Below, piece by piece: positions 11,889 to 23,785 of a stretch of 64,000 bases of DNA (the first letter of the stretch is position 1; each line of letters opens with the position of its first letter). The stretch comes from Copromyces sp. CBS 386.78 (Eukaryota > Ascomycota > Sordariomycetes > Sordariales > Sordariaceae). Location: the NCBI GenBank assembly GCA_030685235.1, contig MU839095.1:372001-436000 (forward strand). Direction: 5' to 3'. The translations under genes were made by a program, and so were the position numbers. The notes below the pieces were generated by a model that saw nothing but the letters and a program-made list of their open reading frames with translations, searched no databases and was not told the origin of the DNA.

Positions 11889-12989
11889 TTAGAGTCTATC
11901 CTGCTTGCGACGCTCGTTTCTTGTCCTGCGCATGAGCTTCTTGTACTTCTTCTTCTTGATCTTCAGCTTCTTTTGCCTGCGCACGCTAATGGCATGCATG
12001 ATCCCCTGCTGCTGGCGAGCGTCCTCGTAACGGATCTGGCGCAGAGCGAGGCGCTCCAGGAAGCTGCGCGGCTGCACGGCATCGTCCTCGACGAGTTGTG
12101 GGCTGTGCGCCATGATCTTGTACTGGCCGTTGGTATCCCTCGTCTCCTCGATCGTGACGACCGCCTTGTACACGCGCGTTTCCGGCTCCTGCTCGGCGGC
12201 GGCAGCAATCTCCTCAGCGATGGCGGCAGAGGCCTCGGCCTCCGCGGCGGCCTCGTCAACCTCGGCGATGGGCTCGGGCGGCGGAGGAGGGGTGAAGGGA
12301 AGGAAGTGGCCGGACATGGAGTTCAGCTGGAAATAAACGTCGGACTCGGTGCCGTCGGGGTGCTTAAGGCTGATCTTGGTAGAGCCGTCTTCGACGTCAT
12401 TATCGGAGAGCTTGAGCCCGGACATGGGCGACTCGAGATCGTGTACGGCCTGCGACAGGGTCGAGAGGACATCGGTCGCCTTGTGTCCCTTGCGGTGGTT
12501 GAAGATCTCGGCGAATGACTCCTCGGTCACGGTCTTGGGAAGAAGCTGGGTAACTGAGATGGGCCTGTGGAGGGCGAAGAAGGTCGAAAGCGCGAGAGCT
12601 AAAATAGCTTGTTAGTGACTTGATTCCAAACCTGTGTAACAACAAGAGGCGGGGATAAACGAACCCTCGTCCTTGATGTGCCTGGTGCTGGGCACACTGG
12701 GGAGTGGCGGCATGGCCGGCTCCTTCGCCTTGCGCTTGCGCTTCTCTCCAGGAGTCTTGGAGGCGCCGGCGGCGGGCACAGAGCCGCGGGTTGCGAAGAC
12801 CCTGGATGAGCCATCATCGGGGCTAGATGGCTTGGAGGAGGAGTATCGTCGCTTTTGCAGGGAGGTGGGCTGGTAGGACGAGAACATATAGGAGGCGGCG
12901 GCGCGAGGGGCGGACGAGGCTGTTAGAGAGGAAACGACGGGCGATTGCGGCGCGGCAGCCACGACCCGCCGGACGGATTGGGGAATCAT
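11889..12989 (-). CDS. Mitoribosomal protein mS38 / Cox24-type (AURKAIP1 family)
   Basis: Exons 12989-12665 and 12598-11889 (66-nt intron) give 344 residues. The N-terminal 60 residues are Ser/Ala/Arg-rich with RRYSSSKP, a mitochondrial presequence. The last 35 residues, ISVRRQKKLKIKKKKYKKLM followed by RRTRNERRKQDRL, are the diagnostic COX24_C/AURKAIP1 basic helix. In yeast Cox24/Qri5 and human mS38 this helix inserts into the decoding region of the mitochondrial small subunit. The middle carries a proline/alanine/glutamate-rich low-complexity segment. The upstream minus-strand neighbour is beta-MPP, so three mitochondrial-biogenesis genes lie in the first 16 kb. I leave the symbol blank because fungal naming varies (COX24, QRI5, MRPS38). 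Confidence 0.9.
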
Positions 12990-14054
12990 GGTCGCGATGT
13001 TAAGAATTCGATGTTGGGTGGAGGTTTTAAGGGTACTGGGTCGCAGCTGATGGATATATGCCGCCTCCGACCGGCGCAAGTTCGCTTCGCAGACGGCGAG
13101 TCGAAAAGAGGGTGCAGCAACCGAACAACCGGAGGGAATGGGTTCGGGGGAGGGATCTGCAAATAGGAAGGGGTCGAACGGGGAGAGGTCAGATCAAGAC
13201 AAGGCCTAACAGGACAAGGGCGGTACTCAGATGGTCACCGGCCCGAGTTTGCACTGGACGTCACGTCAAGTGCCAAAGTTCGATTGCCGTTTGGCTGAAA
13301 GGCTTTGTTGCCCCGTGCGCACCGCACCCACCTGCGCTAAAATTGATCGCCACCGAACGCGATAAGGCCGGGTGCGCTTCTAGCGCAGCTAGCGAAGCGA
13401 GTACGTACCCGGCCCTCCGCTGTCCAGGTCCGTATCGTGACTCCAACTCCCCGGGCTCCGGTTGGTCTGTGCCACCTGCCGAAGCCCAGCCCGCGCAGAG
13501 ATTCCCAGCAAGGCAGGCATTACAGCATAATCTTCATATTACAAGGTGCCTTTTTACGTCTATATACTTTTTGTTAACACACCCCATACTCTGCTGCGTG
13601 GTCCCGACTTCGATTCACAGAATCGGCTCATGGTAACCTTTGAGATACCACCCTTACTAGTTTTTGCTGCAGGTGAACATTGCGAAAGGCCCTAGATGCG
13701 GTTTCGTCCAACTCCAGCGTCGTGGCAAGTCTCTCATCATTCATCCTCGTCTTGTCCTACTCAAGCTGTCTCGCCTCGCGTAAGCCATTGGAGCACAATG
13801 TCTCAAAGATTCGAGAACCATGCCAAAACTCCGTAATCGAAGTGGTAATCCCGGCCTCCAGCTCCACCTCACTCTCGTCCCGCAACATAACCATGTTGTG
13901 ACCCCGTTCGCCGACCGAACCTATACCGTAAGACTTTGTACGCAAGGAAATTGATTGCTCTATGTCTAGCCTCCGACCCTAGAGTACAGGTTTTGGGCTG
14001 GAATGCAACACCGATTATAATACAAACCCGGCCCCCTTCTCGCTCCCCATTCGC
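12990..14054. other. Intergenic: mS38 promoter and beta-MPP 3' flank
   Basis: Both neighbours are on the minus strand. The region contains the upstream sequence of mS38, a nested inverted repeat at 13366-13414 (separate entry) and the 3' flank of beta-MPP. The ORFs inside are arginine/proline-rich and unrecognisable. Confidence 0.5.
13366..13414. repeat. Nested inverted repeat (hairpin)
   Basis: Outer arms GGCCGGGT (13366-13373) and ACCCGGCC (13407-13414) are exact reverse complements. Inner arms CGCTTC (13375-13380) and GAAGCG (13394-13399) are also exact, and a small TAGC/GCTA symmetry lies between them. A bimolecular binding site, a hairpin or the relic of a small element are all possible. 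Confidence 0.7.
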
Positions 14055-15876
14055 TTAGAAAGCGTTCCTGCTCATATCAGCCCTGATACGGGCATAGTCG
14101 AACAGACCCTCAATGCTGCCGACCGCGCTGATAGCAATATCCTGATCCCAGATCTTCTTGTTGGCGAAGTCCATAACGTCCTTGGCGGAAACGGCATCAA
14201 TGATGCGCTCGATCTCACCGGGGCTCATGCGGCGGCCGGTGGTGACGATCTGGCGACCAATGTCCTCAGCAACGGCGGTGGTGCCGTCAAGGGAGAGGAG
14301 GATGGAGGCCTTGAGCTGGGCCTTCGCGCGCTCAACCTCAGCGTCGGTAACGTTGGAGCAGAGACGGGTCCACTCGCGGAGGGCGAAGTGGACAAGGTCG
14401 TCGACGCGGTCGAGCTTGTCAGAGACAAGGTAGATACCCCAGAGACTGCAGTTTCCTCATGTCAGTAGCTGTACCTCAAGCAAAAAACAAAAAAAAAAAA
14501 AAAAACTGGGCGTGCTTACCCAGTGTCGCTGTAGCTGGTAGAGAAGGACATGAAGCTGGTAGCGAGGTCGTGCTTGTGAACGAAGCCGCTGAGCTTGCTG
14601 CCCTGGTGGGGAGCGTTGCCCAGAGCCTTGTCGTAGTTGCCAACAATGGCCTGGGTGACGAGGGCAGTGAAGTAGTCGTCGTCGGACCAGCTGACACCCT
14701 CAACGGCGATAGCGACGTTGGCGGTGGGGATGGTGTCGTCGCGGATACGGATATCGGAACCGATGAAGTCGGGCCTCTTCTTGGAGAGGATGGAAGCGCT
14801 GGTCTCGGGGGCGGTAGCAGGGAGCTTGGAGAAGTACTTGTCGGCCATCTCGACGAGCTGCTCGTGGGGAACGCCACCGGCGCCAACGAGAACCATGCGG
14901 TCGGCGGTGTAGTTGTTCTTGATGTAGTTCACGAGCTCGGTACGGGTGATGTCACGGATGTTCTCACGGGGGCCGAGGATGGTGCGGCCGAGGGGCTGGT
15001 GCTGGTAGGCGGTAGCGTGAAGGTGGTCGAAAACAACCTCCTCGAGCTGCTTCTCAACCTCCTCCGACTCGCGGAGAATGACGTCGCGCTCGCGCTCGAT
15101 GGCGGATTCCTCGAGCTTGGAGTTCTGGAGGATATCCTGGAGAATGTCGACGCACTTGGGGACGTCCTCGTTGAGGGCCTTGGCGAAGTAGACAGTGTTC
15201 TCGCGCTGTGCCCGGGGGTTAGCGGGCGGCGGATGAGCCGGACAACAAGATCAGACGAACCGAGGTGTAGGCGTTGAGGTGGGCGCCCATGTTCTCAATC
15301 TCGAGCTCCAACTGCTGCTGAGTGCGCTTCGTCGTTCCCTATGTGTTGTCGTCGAATTAACCATGTGCCCTCTCATTACGATCCAACGATCCATCTGACG
15401 ACCCAACGCGCCATATCCAAGCTAACCACAAGCCGGGGAGAGGGCTCGTAACGCGTAACATCGGGGGCGTACCTTGAAGGCAAGGTGCTCGAGGAAGTGG
15501 GCGGTGCCATTGGTCTCGTCGGTCTCGGCCCTGGAACCGGCATCGATCCACATGCCAACCGTGGAGGTCTGGGCGTACGGAGAGTACTGGGAAGCAACCT
15601 GCGATAGCAATTGACGTTAGAACAAGTCCGGAGGTGTCTTGGGGTCCGGGGCCGCAGCCGGGGAGGGGGCCAATCGGGCCGGAGGGGAGGCTCGGAAGCA
15701 GGCTCGGAGGTCGGGGGAGTCCTCACGGTCAAGCCATTCTTGAGGGTGGTGGTCTGGGTCTTGATGCCGGAGCCGTTGTGAGGAGTAGCAAGACCTCTGC
15801 GGAAAGGGTTGATAACACCCCCGGCGCGGGCCTTCACGCCCTGCGCCAGGTTGAGAGCTAGTCTCCGGGAAGCCAT
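14055..15876 (-). CDS. MAS1: Mitochondrial processing peptidase, beta subunit
   Basis: Five exons, 15876-15727, 15598-15473, 15338-15261, 15205-14520 and 14445-14055, give 476 residues, the same length as I recall for the Neurospora enzyme. A presequence ([20 protein letters not shown]) leads into [20 protein letters not shown] and the inverted zinc motif HFLEH at 84-88, with the distal glutamate near 164 in the RERDVILRE helix. This pattern marks the catalytic beta subunit of the M16 peptidase that removes presequences in the matrix. In Neurospora beta-MPP also serves as core protein I of complex III; whether that holds here cannot be read from sequence. Intron 4 carries a long oligo-T tract on the coding strand. 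Gene symbol follows yeast (Neurospora: pep). Confidence 0.97.
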
Positions 15877-17200
15877 GGAGGTCGGTGGTTTGAGGGGGGT
15901 GGAATGAGCGGTTTGAAGGAAAGGATGCTACAGTGAGGACCTCTAGCTGCTCACATCAAAAAAGTCGTTAATTTTGCCTCACTTTCAAGGCTGCGGGAAT
16001 CCCCGGGGTGCCAACCGAGTGGCTCCAGTCTGGAAAGCTCGAAAAATGAATCACGTGAACCTGTGCCGGCCGGGTTTCTTGGCTTCCAGCTTGCAAATTC
16101 AGCCATTGTGGTTCGTTCTTACAATGCGACTCTGCCCCTCTCTACAGCAATGGAGCCCGCCAACACGGCCAAACTGCCAGCGACGTAGGTAGCTGGGCGA
16201 CGGAAAGCTGCTGGGCTTCCCGCACGTCACCTCGGAGCTCAGGTTCCCCTCCACTCTTTCACGACAAGACGAAACATTCAAGGGTTCCAGCCCAGCTCCC
16301 GTAGCTCCCGTACCGTAGCTCACCACGGGCAGCTCACCTGGCCCATCGTCACCCGGCCTGGCACATCGACCTTCTATGTTATCGCCAAGTCTAGTCGAGT
16401 TCGAGGTCGCATTTCACAGAGCGCAACGATACCTGTGTCCGGTAGGGCTGTCTGTCTTCAGTTCGCAGGCGGGTATCGAAGTCGTCCATGTCTTTGTTTT
16501 TTTCCTCCAACAATCGACGATCCAGCGGTACTAGGTATCGCTTAAGGTATAGAGATACCGCAAAGTGCAAGTGCAAATGCACAAGTTCTGTATGCCCTAC
16601 CCAGTCGGGGCCAATCTGAAGTTCGGGAAGTACCTTCATGCACCGCCCGTGGGTGTTGTTCTTCACCTTCCTTCCATCCCCTCTTCGCACATCATCTCGT
16701 CCCATCATGTTCGTACCACCACCAGTACAATTGCTCTGCTCACGCTACTTGACCTCCCTAGATTGGAATGATGCGCAAATTTCATCCAGCCTCTCATCAA
16801 TCCGAACAAGAATTCCCTCTCACTTATCTCTCCTATGTACCATGTCCTCATCCGCAGTTGGGGATGGTTCTTCGTAACGTAGTAGCATATGGCACTACTT
16901 GAGCATTAGTGCCATCGATCGGAGAGGTGCAACAGCCCTAGCAGACTCCGATATGATCTAACTATTCTGGCTTCTTCCCTCTTGAGCATCCCACGCCTAC
17001 CTACTCCTAACCCTTCAGACATATCTTTGCTTAACAACATCGTTACCCATTGCTAGCGGTAGTTACCCCCTATCTCCAATACATCCGTCGTATTACATCT
17101 CTTAGTCCTCCGCCTTCGTCAAAGTGTCTGTCACTCTTTGATATCTTCTCGATCCCACTACGACCATCTCGCCTGGTAAACCAACAGGTCTCGTCCGACC
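15877..17200. promoter_or_regulatory. Divergent promoter between beta-MPP and the GH36 gene
   Basis: About 1.3 kb between two start codons. It contains short direct copies of CCGTAGCTC near 16297-16322, a CCAAT-bearing stretch, and CT-rich sequence before the GH36 ATG. No ORF shows protein-like features. Confidence 0.45.
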
Positions 17201-20065
17201 ATGTCCCCTTTCGTCGCAACCTACCCGCCTCTGGAGCAGATCACCCAGTTGAAGGATGGAAGTGTGACATTTCATGCTGTGTTGGAGGTTCCCAAATCCC
17301 TTGCTCCTAACTCGTGGCAGCTTGCGCTCTGGCATTCCACTGGCAGCTTCGATGGTCGCAAGGCAAGCTGGGTCGAGACTCCCTTCGCCTCAAGTGGGCA
17401 GAGTAACTTCCCGTCGACCCTGCACGACCCTGCGGATCAGCTAACACGCCTGCACTTTGCTCTCGATCTTACCGTGCAGTCATCGTTGAGTTTCACCATC
17501 AAGTTCCGCCAGGGACCTGACCATGATTGGAAATGGGTGCGTAACGAGCAGGGTCTAGGCGATGGCTACATTGTGGTGGAGGATGGAGCGGCAGAAGGGA
17601 GTGATAGCGAGGACTTGCCAGATCTGATTCACGGCTTGAACCCATCTCTCAAATGGAGTTCTCATCTAAGTCAGTGTCCCGGAACTCGACTCTGGTCCAT
17701 TGGAGTTCCCGTTGATGGGGCTAAAGACGATGATAACTCGACTTTCAGCAATGTTCCGCTCGGCACTCCTTGGGGAGGATTTCTAAGGTAAGGAGATTGG
17801 GGTCTTCGTGATGACCGATGTTTTGGAATATTGCCTGGGTGCTGATCAGAGCGGCGACAGGTGGTTCGCTTTGGTCAGAGACTGGTCTCCTTGGCTCGCT
17901 CCGAGGCAGGGAAGATCAACTGTCGAACTCGATAAAGATGCACTCTTGTGTTCGTTTCTCTCCAGCAAGGGCAAACACTTGGTGTTTCTGGGCTTCGCCG
18001 GTATCAACAAGGCCGTCGATGGCATGACCCTGTTTCGCAGCGACGAATCTGGACGGTTAACCATCCATGTAGGCTTCAATCGCGAGACAAATATGAACGC
18101 ATCACGACTAACCTTGACGGCCAGGTTCGGAACGATAGCGCGGAAGCCGGTAGCGGTACTGTTCTAGTAGCAGTTGGCGACAACTTTGAGAGTGCAAATG
18201 CTGCTGTCATGTACCACGCTCGCGGCCTTGTCAGCACTACCGACAGAACTGGCGAGTCTTCTAAGGAGCCGGAGACACCCAGTGACAATGTCGAGGCTAA
18301 TTGGTACGAGAACTGGTATGACGGATTAGGTTACTGTGAGTGTGAAAGTTGTCAATATGCTCAGGTTGCAAGTCTAACGGGAGTACGCAGGCACGTGGAA
18401 CGCTCTTGGCCAAAGGTTGACTGCGGAAAAGGTAATCATGGCAGTCGATGCTCTGGCCGATAACAACATTCACATCAGCAACTTGATCATCGACGACAAC
18501 TGGCAAGACATTGATTACCGTGGAGACCAGTGGCAGCAAGGTTGGAATGACTTCGAGGCTGAACCTAAAGCCTTTCCAAATGGCCTCAAAGGACTGATTT
18601 CCGAAATACGATCCAAGCACAAGAATATCGAGCACGTTGCCGTGTGGCATGCCCTTCTAGGGTATTGGGCCGGCATAGCGCCCGATGGCAATCTTGCAAA
18701 ACGCTACAGGACAATCGAGGTTGTGCGTGGCGAAGATAGCTCACGTAAGAACATCCCCCTTGCCGGCAAAATGACAGTCATTGCGCAGGAGGATGTCCAC
18801 AAGTTCTACGATGACTTCTATCGCTTTCTCTCCGAGAGTGGTGTGGCAGGAGTCAAGACTGATGGGCAGTTCATGGTCGACATGTGGGTATCGCCAAAGG
18901 TTCGGCGCGAGCTCATACAACCGTACCTGGATAACTGGCTGCTCGCATCACTTTCGCACTTCAGCGGCAGAGCCATCTCTTGCATGTCCCTGTCCCCGCA
19001 GATCATCTTCCATACACAACTTCCCCGGGGACGGCCCACGATGCTCTGCAGGAACTCGGATGACTTTTTCCCCGAAGTCCCATCTTCTCACCCCTGGCAC
19101 GTCTGGGCAAATGCCCACAACAGCTTGCTTACCCAGCACCTCAACACCCTCCCCGATTGGGACATGTTCCAAACCGCTGGCGCATATGCCGGCTTTCACG
19201 CTGCAGCACGCTGTGTGAGCGGTGGTCCCATCTACATCACCGACGTTCCAGGCCAGTACGACCTCGATTTGATCAAGCAGATGACCGGTGTGACGCCACG
19301 GGGCAGGACCGTCATTTTCCGTCCCAGCGTGTTGGGCCGTAGTCTTGACCAATATGTCAACTACGATGATTTGTCTTTGCTCAAAATCAGCGCTTACAAC
19401 GGCAGAGCTGTCACGGGTACTCCGATCATGGGCTTATTCAACGTATCGGGCCGGCCGCTCACAGAACTCGTCCCTCTCGCCCGGTTTTCGGGTGTCCTGC
19501 CATCGATGTGGTACGTGGTACGCTCTCATCAGAGTGGAGAAGTGACTGCGCCGGTTCAGACGACCTCGTCCGCCTCTCTGTTGACGGTATCTCTCGACAA
19601 CGGCGGCTACGATATTCTTTCCGTCTTCCCCATGTCCCTTTACGAGACCGAGAGCAGAGGTCGTGTCTATGTGGCAAGCCTGGGGCTGGTCGGGAAGATG
19701 GCAGGGGCCGCTGCCATGTTGAACCACAGCACCGACCTGCTCGAAAACGGACGGTTGTTCATTAGCACTAGGCTGAAGGCCTTGGGTGTACTTGGTAACA
19801 ATCGTCCTCCGGAATCACTTAATAAACCCAACTAACATTCTACCGCTTAGGTATCTACATCTCCCACCTTCCGGAGCTATCCATCCAGGACGAATTCATG
19901 GCCACGATTCAAGGCCAGCCTATCCCGCCCCACACGGTAACTGTCAGCAAGACGAGTAGCCATGTCATCGACATTGACATTGAAAGTGCCTGGAATGAGA
20001 TGGGTCTCGATGCCGGCTGGTCGAATGAGGTGGAGGTCAAAGTCTACTTTACCTTGGAGAAGTGA
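17201..20065 (+). CDS. GH36 raffinose synthase / Sip1-type glycosidase
   Basis: Exons 17201-17787, 17861-18068, 18125-18335, 18391-19794 and 19851-20065 give 874 residues. Seen: an N-terminal beta-sandwich-like half, then the barrel with ENWYDGLGYCTWNAL, LIIDDNWQD, GVKTDGQ with aspartate about 493 (the position of the GH36 nucleophile), and CRNSDDFFP with aspartates about 559-560 (the position of the acid/base). These are the signatures of the plant raffinose-synthase/seed-imbibition branch of GH36, which contains alpha-galactosidases and galactosyl transferases. Hydrolysis or transfer of alpha-galactosides is the likely chemistry; raffinose synthesis itself should not be assumed in a fungus. 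No signal peptide, so the enzyme is probably intracellular. Confidence 0.93.
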
Positions 20066-20513
20066 GTGCTTCTGCAAAGAGATACCGTCCATGGCTCGAG
20101 TTGTGGTTAGGCACGTCATTGTACGCCGCACTTACAACTTCCGAAGATAAATGATTCAATTTGTGGGACCTGAGAGAGGGACCAATCATCACCTTTGTGT
20201 ATTTTCATGGCTATTGTCTTACTCTCGCGCTGTTATCCTCGCGTGAACTCCTTAATGATGATTGCAGAGGAGGCTGTGCGTCAGCTTCGTGGCACATTCG
20301 GTCTTCTATACCTCCTCTTCTTCCGCCGATTACTCATAGTATCATGAGAAGATATGACTTATAGTAGCAGCCAGAATCTGAGTAGTTATATACACCGGAG
20401 GCAGTTACTAAACTGATGGGCAACGAGTGCAGATAGACCGAAATGTGAATAACCGACAAAGAAAACCTATGTGGGGTTCTAATGTCCAGACCTACTGCCA
20501 GTTAACATCAATT
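20066..20513. other. Intergenic between the GH36 gene and tRNA-Val
   Basis: 3' flank of the GH36 gene, T-rich, followed by the immediate upstream region of the tRNA. Nothing else is recognised. Confidence 0.6.
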
Positions 20514-20587
20514 GGTCCGATGGTGTAGTTGGTTATCACGTCAGTCTAACACACTGAAGGTCCCCAGATCGAGCCTGGGTCGGATCA
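20514..20587 (+). tRNA. tRNA-Val (anticodon AAC)
   Basis: A full cloverleaf can be drawn by hand: acceptor GGTCCGA pairs with TCGGATC (one G-T wobble), D arm GTG...CAC, anticodon arm TCAGT-CTAACAC-ACTGA with T33 and anticodon AAC, five-base variable loop, T arm CCCAG-ATCGAGC-CTGGG, discriminator A. No intron and no encoded CCA. The T-loop begins ATCGA rather than TTCGA, so position 54 is A. A T7 run follows 13 nt downstream. Confidence 0.95.
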
Positions 20588-20600
20588 CATCAAAACAATC

Positions 20601-20607
20601 TTTTTTT
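20601..20607 (+). terminator. Pol III terminator of tRNA-Val
   Basis: Seven T residues on the non-template strand, 13 nt past the tRNA 3' end, the usual form of a Pol III stop. Confidence 0.8.
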
Positions 20608-21818
20608 GCCATTTTCTTTCTCTTTTTGTATTTGCAACATCTTACAACTTTGTCTTGGCCCTTTTTTTTACCCTCTCCCAAAGTCTGGGACCCCGCATTA
20701 TCTTCCTCTTGTTCTGCCTTCCACTTCGTTACCCATGGGCACCAGACAGCACCAAAATACAGCCAAGCCGCGCGTCTTCGGTCGTCGGGGGAGGCTTAGA
20801 CCATTGCCCAGCTGCCCGGCTGCCCAGAAAAGCAGATCCCGAAGGACAGGATCGGAAGGTCAAAAAGTGGGCTTGGGCTTAGCTGCATTTTCTTAGCGAG
20901 CACCCTGAGTCCTGAGCGCGGGGTTGAGATAGAGAGATCGAGATGAATTGGGCGTGTTGATCCGATCCAATGGATTGATTATCTTGGAGATGTTGACCAA
21001 CGTTTTGATGATCGCGGATCTGGGCGCAGTCCTGTGTAGATGACAACTGAATTGAGCCCCGGGAAAGGTCACAATGAGCGTTGGCCTCATGAAATGCTTC
21101 ATGTTTGGCTGGTCTCTGGATTTTTCTGACACCTGGAGTTCGGTAATCACTTCTCGCGGCAAAGTTCTTGAGAGACAAAGATCACAGGTTGGTTTCAGTT
21201 GGCAAACATGGACTGAGTGAAACGTGTTGGACACAAGCATGTTTTTTTATTATGTCTGCCACACACACCCGTTCCGATCTCGCAAAGATGAGAATGATTC
21301 CAGGCTTTTTATTCACTTTTTTGGCAACTGCTCGTTCTTCCCGTGAGTTCGGGTTGGCTGAACCAACAACGGGATCGTTCTTGAGGCTACCATGTGGAAA
21401 AGAAACTGAACGGTTGAGCAGGTTGTATTCAAGGGAAGCCACCTGCCTGGCCAAGAAGACATTGTCCTCGTTCCACCGCAGAGGTCTTACCTATACGGTT
21501 AATTTGTGTTTTTGCATCGGACCAAGGCGAGCGTGGTTATCAATGACCAAGAGAGGTATGCTCGGTAGGTGCCGGTGCCAATCAAATAGGCGCTCGGAGT
21601 AACTTTCAATGTGACTGAGCAGTTTGCTGGTGATAGGGCTGTCAGGCTGTATTTAGCCTTTTCCCGCATCTTGATTCAAAGATGACCAGACAAGCACAAC
21701 CCTATTTTACCTACGGAGATAACCGGAAGTGATGTGCATCTCAAAATGTCCTTGACCGTCTCGATGCGGGTTGGGCGGTGGAGTCGGCTTCTGAAGAGTT
21801 TCAGGTTTAGATTTCACG

Positions 21819-21916
21819 TCACCTAGCCGCAAAAAGTATCCTCTAGTAGGAGATCTCAGGGTATCCTCGCGCTTATCATGACGCCGTGCGCNNNNNNNNN
21901 NTTCACCTAGCCGCAA
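21819..21916. repeat. 14-nt direct repeat flanking the assembly gap
   Basis: TCACCTAGCCGCAA occurs at 21819-21832 and again at 21903-21916, on either side of the ten Ns at 21892-21901. This can be a real short duplication or an unresolved assembly overlap. Confidence 0.85.
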
Positions 21917-21969
21917 CAATAAAATTATATTTTTTTTTTTTTGGTTTTGTTGGTGCTTTACTTTACCCC

Positions 21970-21971
<2 letters not shown>

Positions 21972-22000
<29 letters not shown>

Positions 22001-22001
22001 C
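21972..22001. repeat. 30-base C homopolymer
   Basis: Thirty consecutive C residues on the plus strand, just downstream of the gap and a T12 run. The true length is uncertain because homopolymers of this size are poorly resolved. Confidence 0.85.
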
Positions 22002-23785
22002 TGTGTAATTGTGAGGTTCAGAAGGGGAAATTGATCCTGCTTCGTGTCGTTGTTGTCTGGACGAATTGGGGCATGCAGAACCTTGAAAGAACCAGAAACC
22101 TCATGTTTCCGACTTGCCTTTCTAAGGAAACTTGATGATTGTGTTCTCTGGGATGAAGGCTCGAGGCAAATGGGCTGATGGGCAAGTGTCCGAACAACCA
22201 TCCTTGAGGAGCCCGGACAGGATGATACAGAGATGATGGAATAGGGGATCCGACAAAAAGAGATGCAGCCGCCGCCAAGATCTTGGGGTAGGCGGGGGTG
22301 GACTGCAAAGTACCCCAGAATTTAGCACGTCTGCAACTCTGCACCAGGGCACATGGGCAGAACCGTAGCATGGAGGTCTGCAAGCGAAACTCTGAGAGAC
22401 AGGAGCAGCTCCATGGACTTTGCGATTGAAAATGGCTGTCGATATGCGAAGATATGAGGTCCGCCCTGAATGCAGCATGTCAAAAAGACAAAGACGGAAG
22501 TGCGTCATCCCGTCCCCTGGCGAAGTCATTGCAATGCCTCAATCGCTTGGGCCTGTCAAATGTCATCCGTCGGAAGCACAGATGAACAACGACGGAGCCT
22601 TTGTGATCTTGAATCAAATCCAAGCTCGAGCCAAGCTGACATGAAGGTGAGGCTACCCTTGTCAACTTTTGCCCTGTTTTCCTTTTCCAGAGACTCCGCC
22701 AATCCCGTCCGTCTCTTCCGGGGTCCACGACCCTCGACGGCTCGACTCGACCCCCCTCCCTTCTTGCTGACGAGAACGACCCTTCGTAACTGAGGGGAAA
22801 AAAGCAATGGGTGGAAGCCATCCAACCCCAATCCCCCCATGATGAGTGAGAGCGATTGTGAGGGGGGCAAACTGTCACTGTAAGGAGTGCGTGGAATCGT
22901 CTTTATCATTGACACCGTGGATAATCGGGGACAAGAGGATGGGATACGTTCAACGCAACCGGGCAGCTGGGCAAGTAGATGAATCAAACGGATGAATAAT
23001 GAAACCAAGATTCGACGTGCACGTTCCGTTCCCGTCCTCAAGTCTCACTGGAAGCAGTTCCATGTTTTTACAGTCAGGTTCCCACAAATTTCTTACAAAC
23101 CCGGACCCAATTTGAACGTTGTACAACTATAGCGCTTTCCCTTCCTCCATTCGTGTCTTTTCTCCCATTCGGCTGCTTCATACTGCCACCAGCACTGCGC
23201 AACAATCTCAGGAATCCCCCGTTTCGACAATCACAACCAACGCTTTTAGCGCTTGTGCCTCTGGCGACCGTGCGTTACAGAGCCTTAACAATTTCCACTC
23301 GCTCATTCTCACTTCCTGCAGTTCCTCGCTCCCGTCTCACACTGCAGTCTCGAGTCGCCGCTGTGCTTGCACCTTACTTCTGCAAGTTCATCGCTTTGTC
23401 GCTCAGCAGGTCACTCTTCTCCACTTTCCGGGCTTGTCACGCCCCAACTTTCCATTCAACCATTCACACATCAGCCCTCGCCGTCGGGCGTCCTACCCGC
23501 TTACGTTACGTCTGCTTTGGTAGCCCATCTTCAGCACCTCCAAGCCTTCCGAGAGGCTTAGCAACATTTGCCCTCGACCATCGCCCATCCTTCTTTTTTT
23601 GTCCTCGACACAAACCGTTCCTTCCTCTCTGGGCTTGGCAAATTGGGACACAGCGGGTCTCCCTACGGACTGGTGACGGCTGCGTGCGCTTATCAATCTC
23701 TACCTGATGGACACTCTGCGACAGTAATTCGTACCTCGTCGCCACTCGTATCTCATCGGCATCTCATCTGTCGACAGTCGGCAAA

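Larger units (their letters stand above)
20608..23785. other. 3.2 kb non-coding region with assembly gap; right part is promoter and leader of the RING gene
   Basis: No ORF here has recognisable features. The left part is mixed sequence. 21892-21901 are N, flanked by a 14-nt direct duplicate, and followed by T12 and C30 homopolymers (separate entries). From about 23100 to 23780 the plus strand becomes CT-rich with many cytosine-rich triplets, as expected for a fungal promoter and 5' leader preceding the RING-H2 start at 23786. Confidence 0.5.

Noticed and set aside
14459..15277. 272-codon plus-strand ORF opposite beta-MPP
   Set aside because: Val/Gly/Leu-rich antisense frame across beta-MPP exon 4 and introns; no protein signature.
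23119..23707. Several 60-184-codon ORFs before the RING-H2 gene
   Set aside because: They arise from a CT-rich leader (Ser/Leu/Pro/Phe-rich products), a typical artefact of fungal promoters.
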